A stretch of 64,000 bases of DNA, taken from NCBI RefSeq assembly GCF_008973485.1, contig NZ_CP031223.1, forward strand, positions 1,550,001 to 1,614,000, given 5' to 3'. The position numbers and the translations under genes are program-made. This document shows positions 63,044 through 64,000 of the stretch, one piece after another (the stretch's first letter is position 1; every line of letters begins with the position of its first letter). The notes below the pieces were generated by a model. The model ran no database searches. It worked only from the letters and a program-made list of their open reading frames with translations, and was not told the origin of the DNA. The DNA is from Psychrobacillus glaciei. Its GTDB lineage: Bacteria; Bacillota; Bacilli; Bacillales_A; Planococcaceae.

Positions 63044-63940
63044 CTAACTATTTTTTCTTAGTTTATACATTCCTGTCTCAATTGGTCTAGACACATAAGG
63101 TGCAATTATATCAATAGCATTTACCAATAGGTCAAGATGAATATTTGTATCAATATTCATTTGGTGTAGCATATTCACAACATCCTCCGTTGCAATATTT
63201 CCGGTTGCACCTGGAGCGAAAGGACAACCACCTAATCCGCCTGCGGAGCTATCGAAACGATCCACTCCTGCTTGAAGTGCTGCAAAGATATTTGCCAAGC
63301 CCATTTTTCGTGTATCATGAAAATGTGCTGTAATTAGAGTGGTTGGAAACTCACCTTTAATTAGTTCAAATAGCAAATAACTTTCTTTTGGATTAGCCAT
63401 TCCTATAGTGTCTGCCACACTTAATTCATTTACACCCCACGAGACAAATTCTCTACATAATTCCATTGTTTTAACAGGATCTATAGCTCCTTCGTATGGA
63501 CAATAGAAAGCGGTAGAAATGCAAGCTCGAACAAAATGACCTTCTTTTAGAAGCGATTCTACTATAGGTTTAAGCCCAACCATACTTTCCTGAGTTGTTT
63601 TATTAATATTATTTTTATTAAAGCTATTTGATACTCCTACAAAAACAGCAAAACTATTAGCACCCGCTAGTTTGGCAAGTTCTACACCTTTCTCATTTGG
63701 TGTTAGTACAAATTGTCTACCCTTTTTTGTGGCACTTTCAATAATTTCTTTTGCATCTTTCATCTGTGGCACCCATTTGGGTGATACAAAAGAGGTCAAC
63801 TCCATCTCTTCGACACCGGCTAATTGAAGCTTTTCGATAAATTCTAATTTTACCGCTGTAGGTACTTCGTTTTTCTCATTTTGTAAGCCGTCTCTCGGAC
63901 CGACCTCGATAATTGTCACTTTTTTTGGTAAACTAAACAT
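63044..63940 (-). CDS. Hydroxymethylglutaryl-CoA lyase (YngG)
   Basis: 298 aa TIM-barrel enzyme that splits 3-hydroxy-3-methylglutaryl-CoA into acetyl-CoA and acetoacetate, in leucine breakdown. EVGPRDGLQNE at the N-terminus, the metal ligands TAHFHDTRKMG and the HMGL signature SSAGGLGGCPFAPGATGN are present. ATG at 63940 is 6 bases after GGAGGG; a frame extension to 63988 lacks a ribosome site. The remainder of the window (63941-64000) shows no further gene. The rest of the pathway is not visible. Confidence 0.9.
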   Translation of the reverse strand: MFSLPKKVTIIEVGPRDGLQNEKNEVPTAVKLEFIEKLQLAGVEEMELTSFVSPKWVPQMKDAKEIIESATKKGRQFVLTPNEKGVELAKLAGANSFAVFVGVSNSFNKNNINKTTQESMVGLKPIVESLLKEGHFVRACISTAFYCPYEGAIDPVKTMELCREFVSWGVNELSVADTIGMANPKESYLLFELIKGEFPTTLITAHFHDTRKMGLANIFAALQAGVDRFDSSAGGLGGCPFAPGATGNIATEDVVNMLHQMNIDTNIHLDLLVNAIDIIAPYVSRPIETGMYKLRKNS

Positions 63941-64000
63941 AATCATCCCTCCAACTATATTGTAAGGAATGGATGGTTCAACTAGCAATCTTTAATTTTT

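Overview
This is a low-G+C chromosomal segment from an endospore-forming member of the Bacillales. Core genes follow the Bacillus subtilis order spoIIIE - ymfF/H/I/K/M - pgsA - cinA - recA - rny - ymdB - spoVS - miaB - ricA - cotE - mutS - mutL - miaA - hfq - ynbB - glnR - glnA, and then lexA - yneA - yneB - ynzC - tkt - yneF. Spore genes (spoIIIE, spoVS, cotE, a YjcZ-type peptide, a YtaF-like protein) show that it sporulates. The gene set and the style of the dispersed repeats suggest Planococcaceae (Psychrobacillus / Sporosarcina / Lysinibacillus-like). That placement is an inference; there is no rRNA in the window.

Layout. 0-7.3 kb: the 3' part of spoIIIE, then a GntR regulator (NupR-like) next to a complete BmpA-type nucleoside ABC importer (nupN, nupO, nupP, nupQ). 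7.4-14.5 kb: the ymfF-to-cinA block (M16 peptidase pair, SDR, ACT/DUF3388 protein, RodZ, PgsA, CinA). 15.5-19.5 kb: recA with a LexA box, RNase Y, YmdB, SpoVS. 20.7-25.4 kb: 2-oxoacid:acceptor oxidoreductase KorAB, MiaB, RicA. 25.5-35.2 kb: an accessory block between ricA and cotE, which are adjacent in B. subtilis. It holds a lipoprotein, two MFS transporters, bacterial nitric oxide synthase, a translationally coupled ABC / nucleotidyltransferase / lipoprotein cassette, and nagB. 35.3-49.2 kb: cotE, mutSL, glpKD, a lysophospholipase-like hydrolase, miaA, hfq, a rhodanese, ynbB and glnRA. 49.2-53.3 kb: a gene-poor stretch with small genes, repeats, a decayed DUF1259 gene and an endolysin-like M23 peptidase. 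53.6-57.1 kb: a polar amino-acid ABC importer, OsmC and a YtaF-like protein. 57.5-64 kb: the lexA / yneA divergon, ynzC, transketolase, yneF, a membrane-anchored hydrolase and HMG-CoA lyase.

The most unusual content is in the long non-coding gaps. Three diverged copies of one element (about 14.5-15.3, 19.7-20.4 and 51.1-51.8 kb) carry GC-rich hairpin modules between short inverted repeats. They also carry an array of short GCRACA-type iterons at exactly 21-bp spacing. Two copies share the same outer flanks, but the ~500-bp core between the inner inverted repeats lies in opposite orientation. One copy is bounded by a 9-bp direct repeat, as after transposition. This looks like a non-autonomous mobile element with an invertible or recombined core. 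A second, more degenerate repeat family lies at about 28.7, 34.2 and 51.8 kb.

Regulation visible in the sequence: LexA boxes at recA, lexA and yneA; tandem GlnR-type boxes over the glnRA promoter; a palindrome before nupR; two palindromes before rny; and many Rho-independent terminators.
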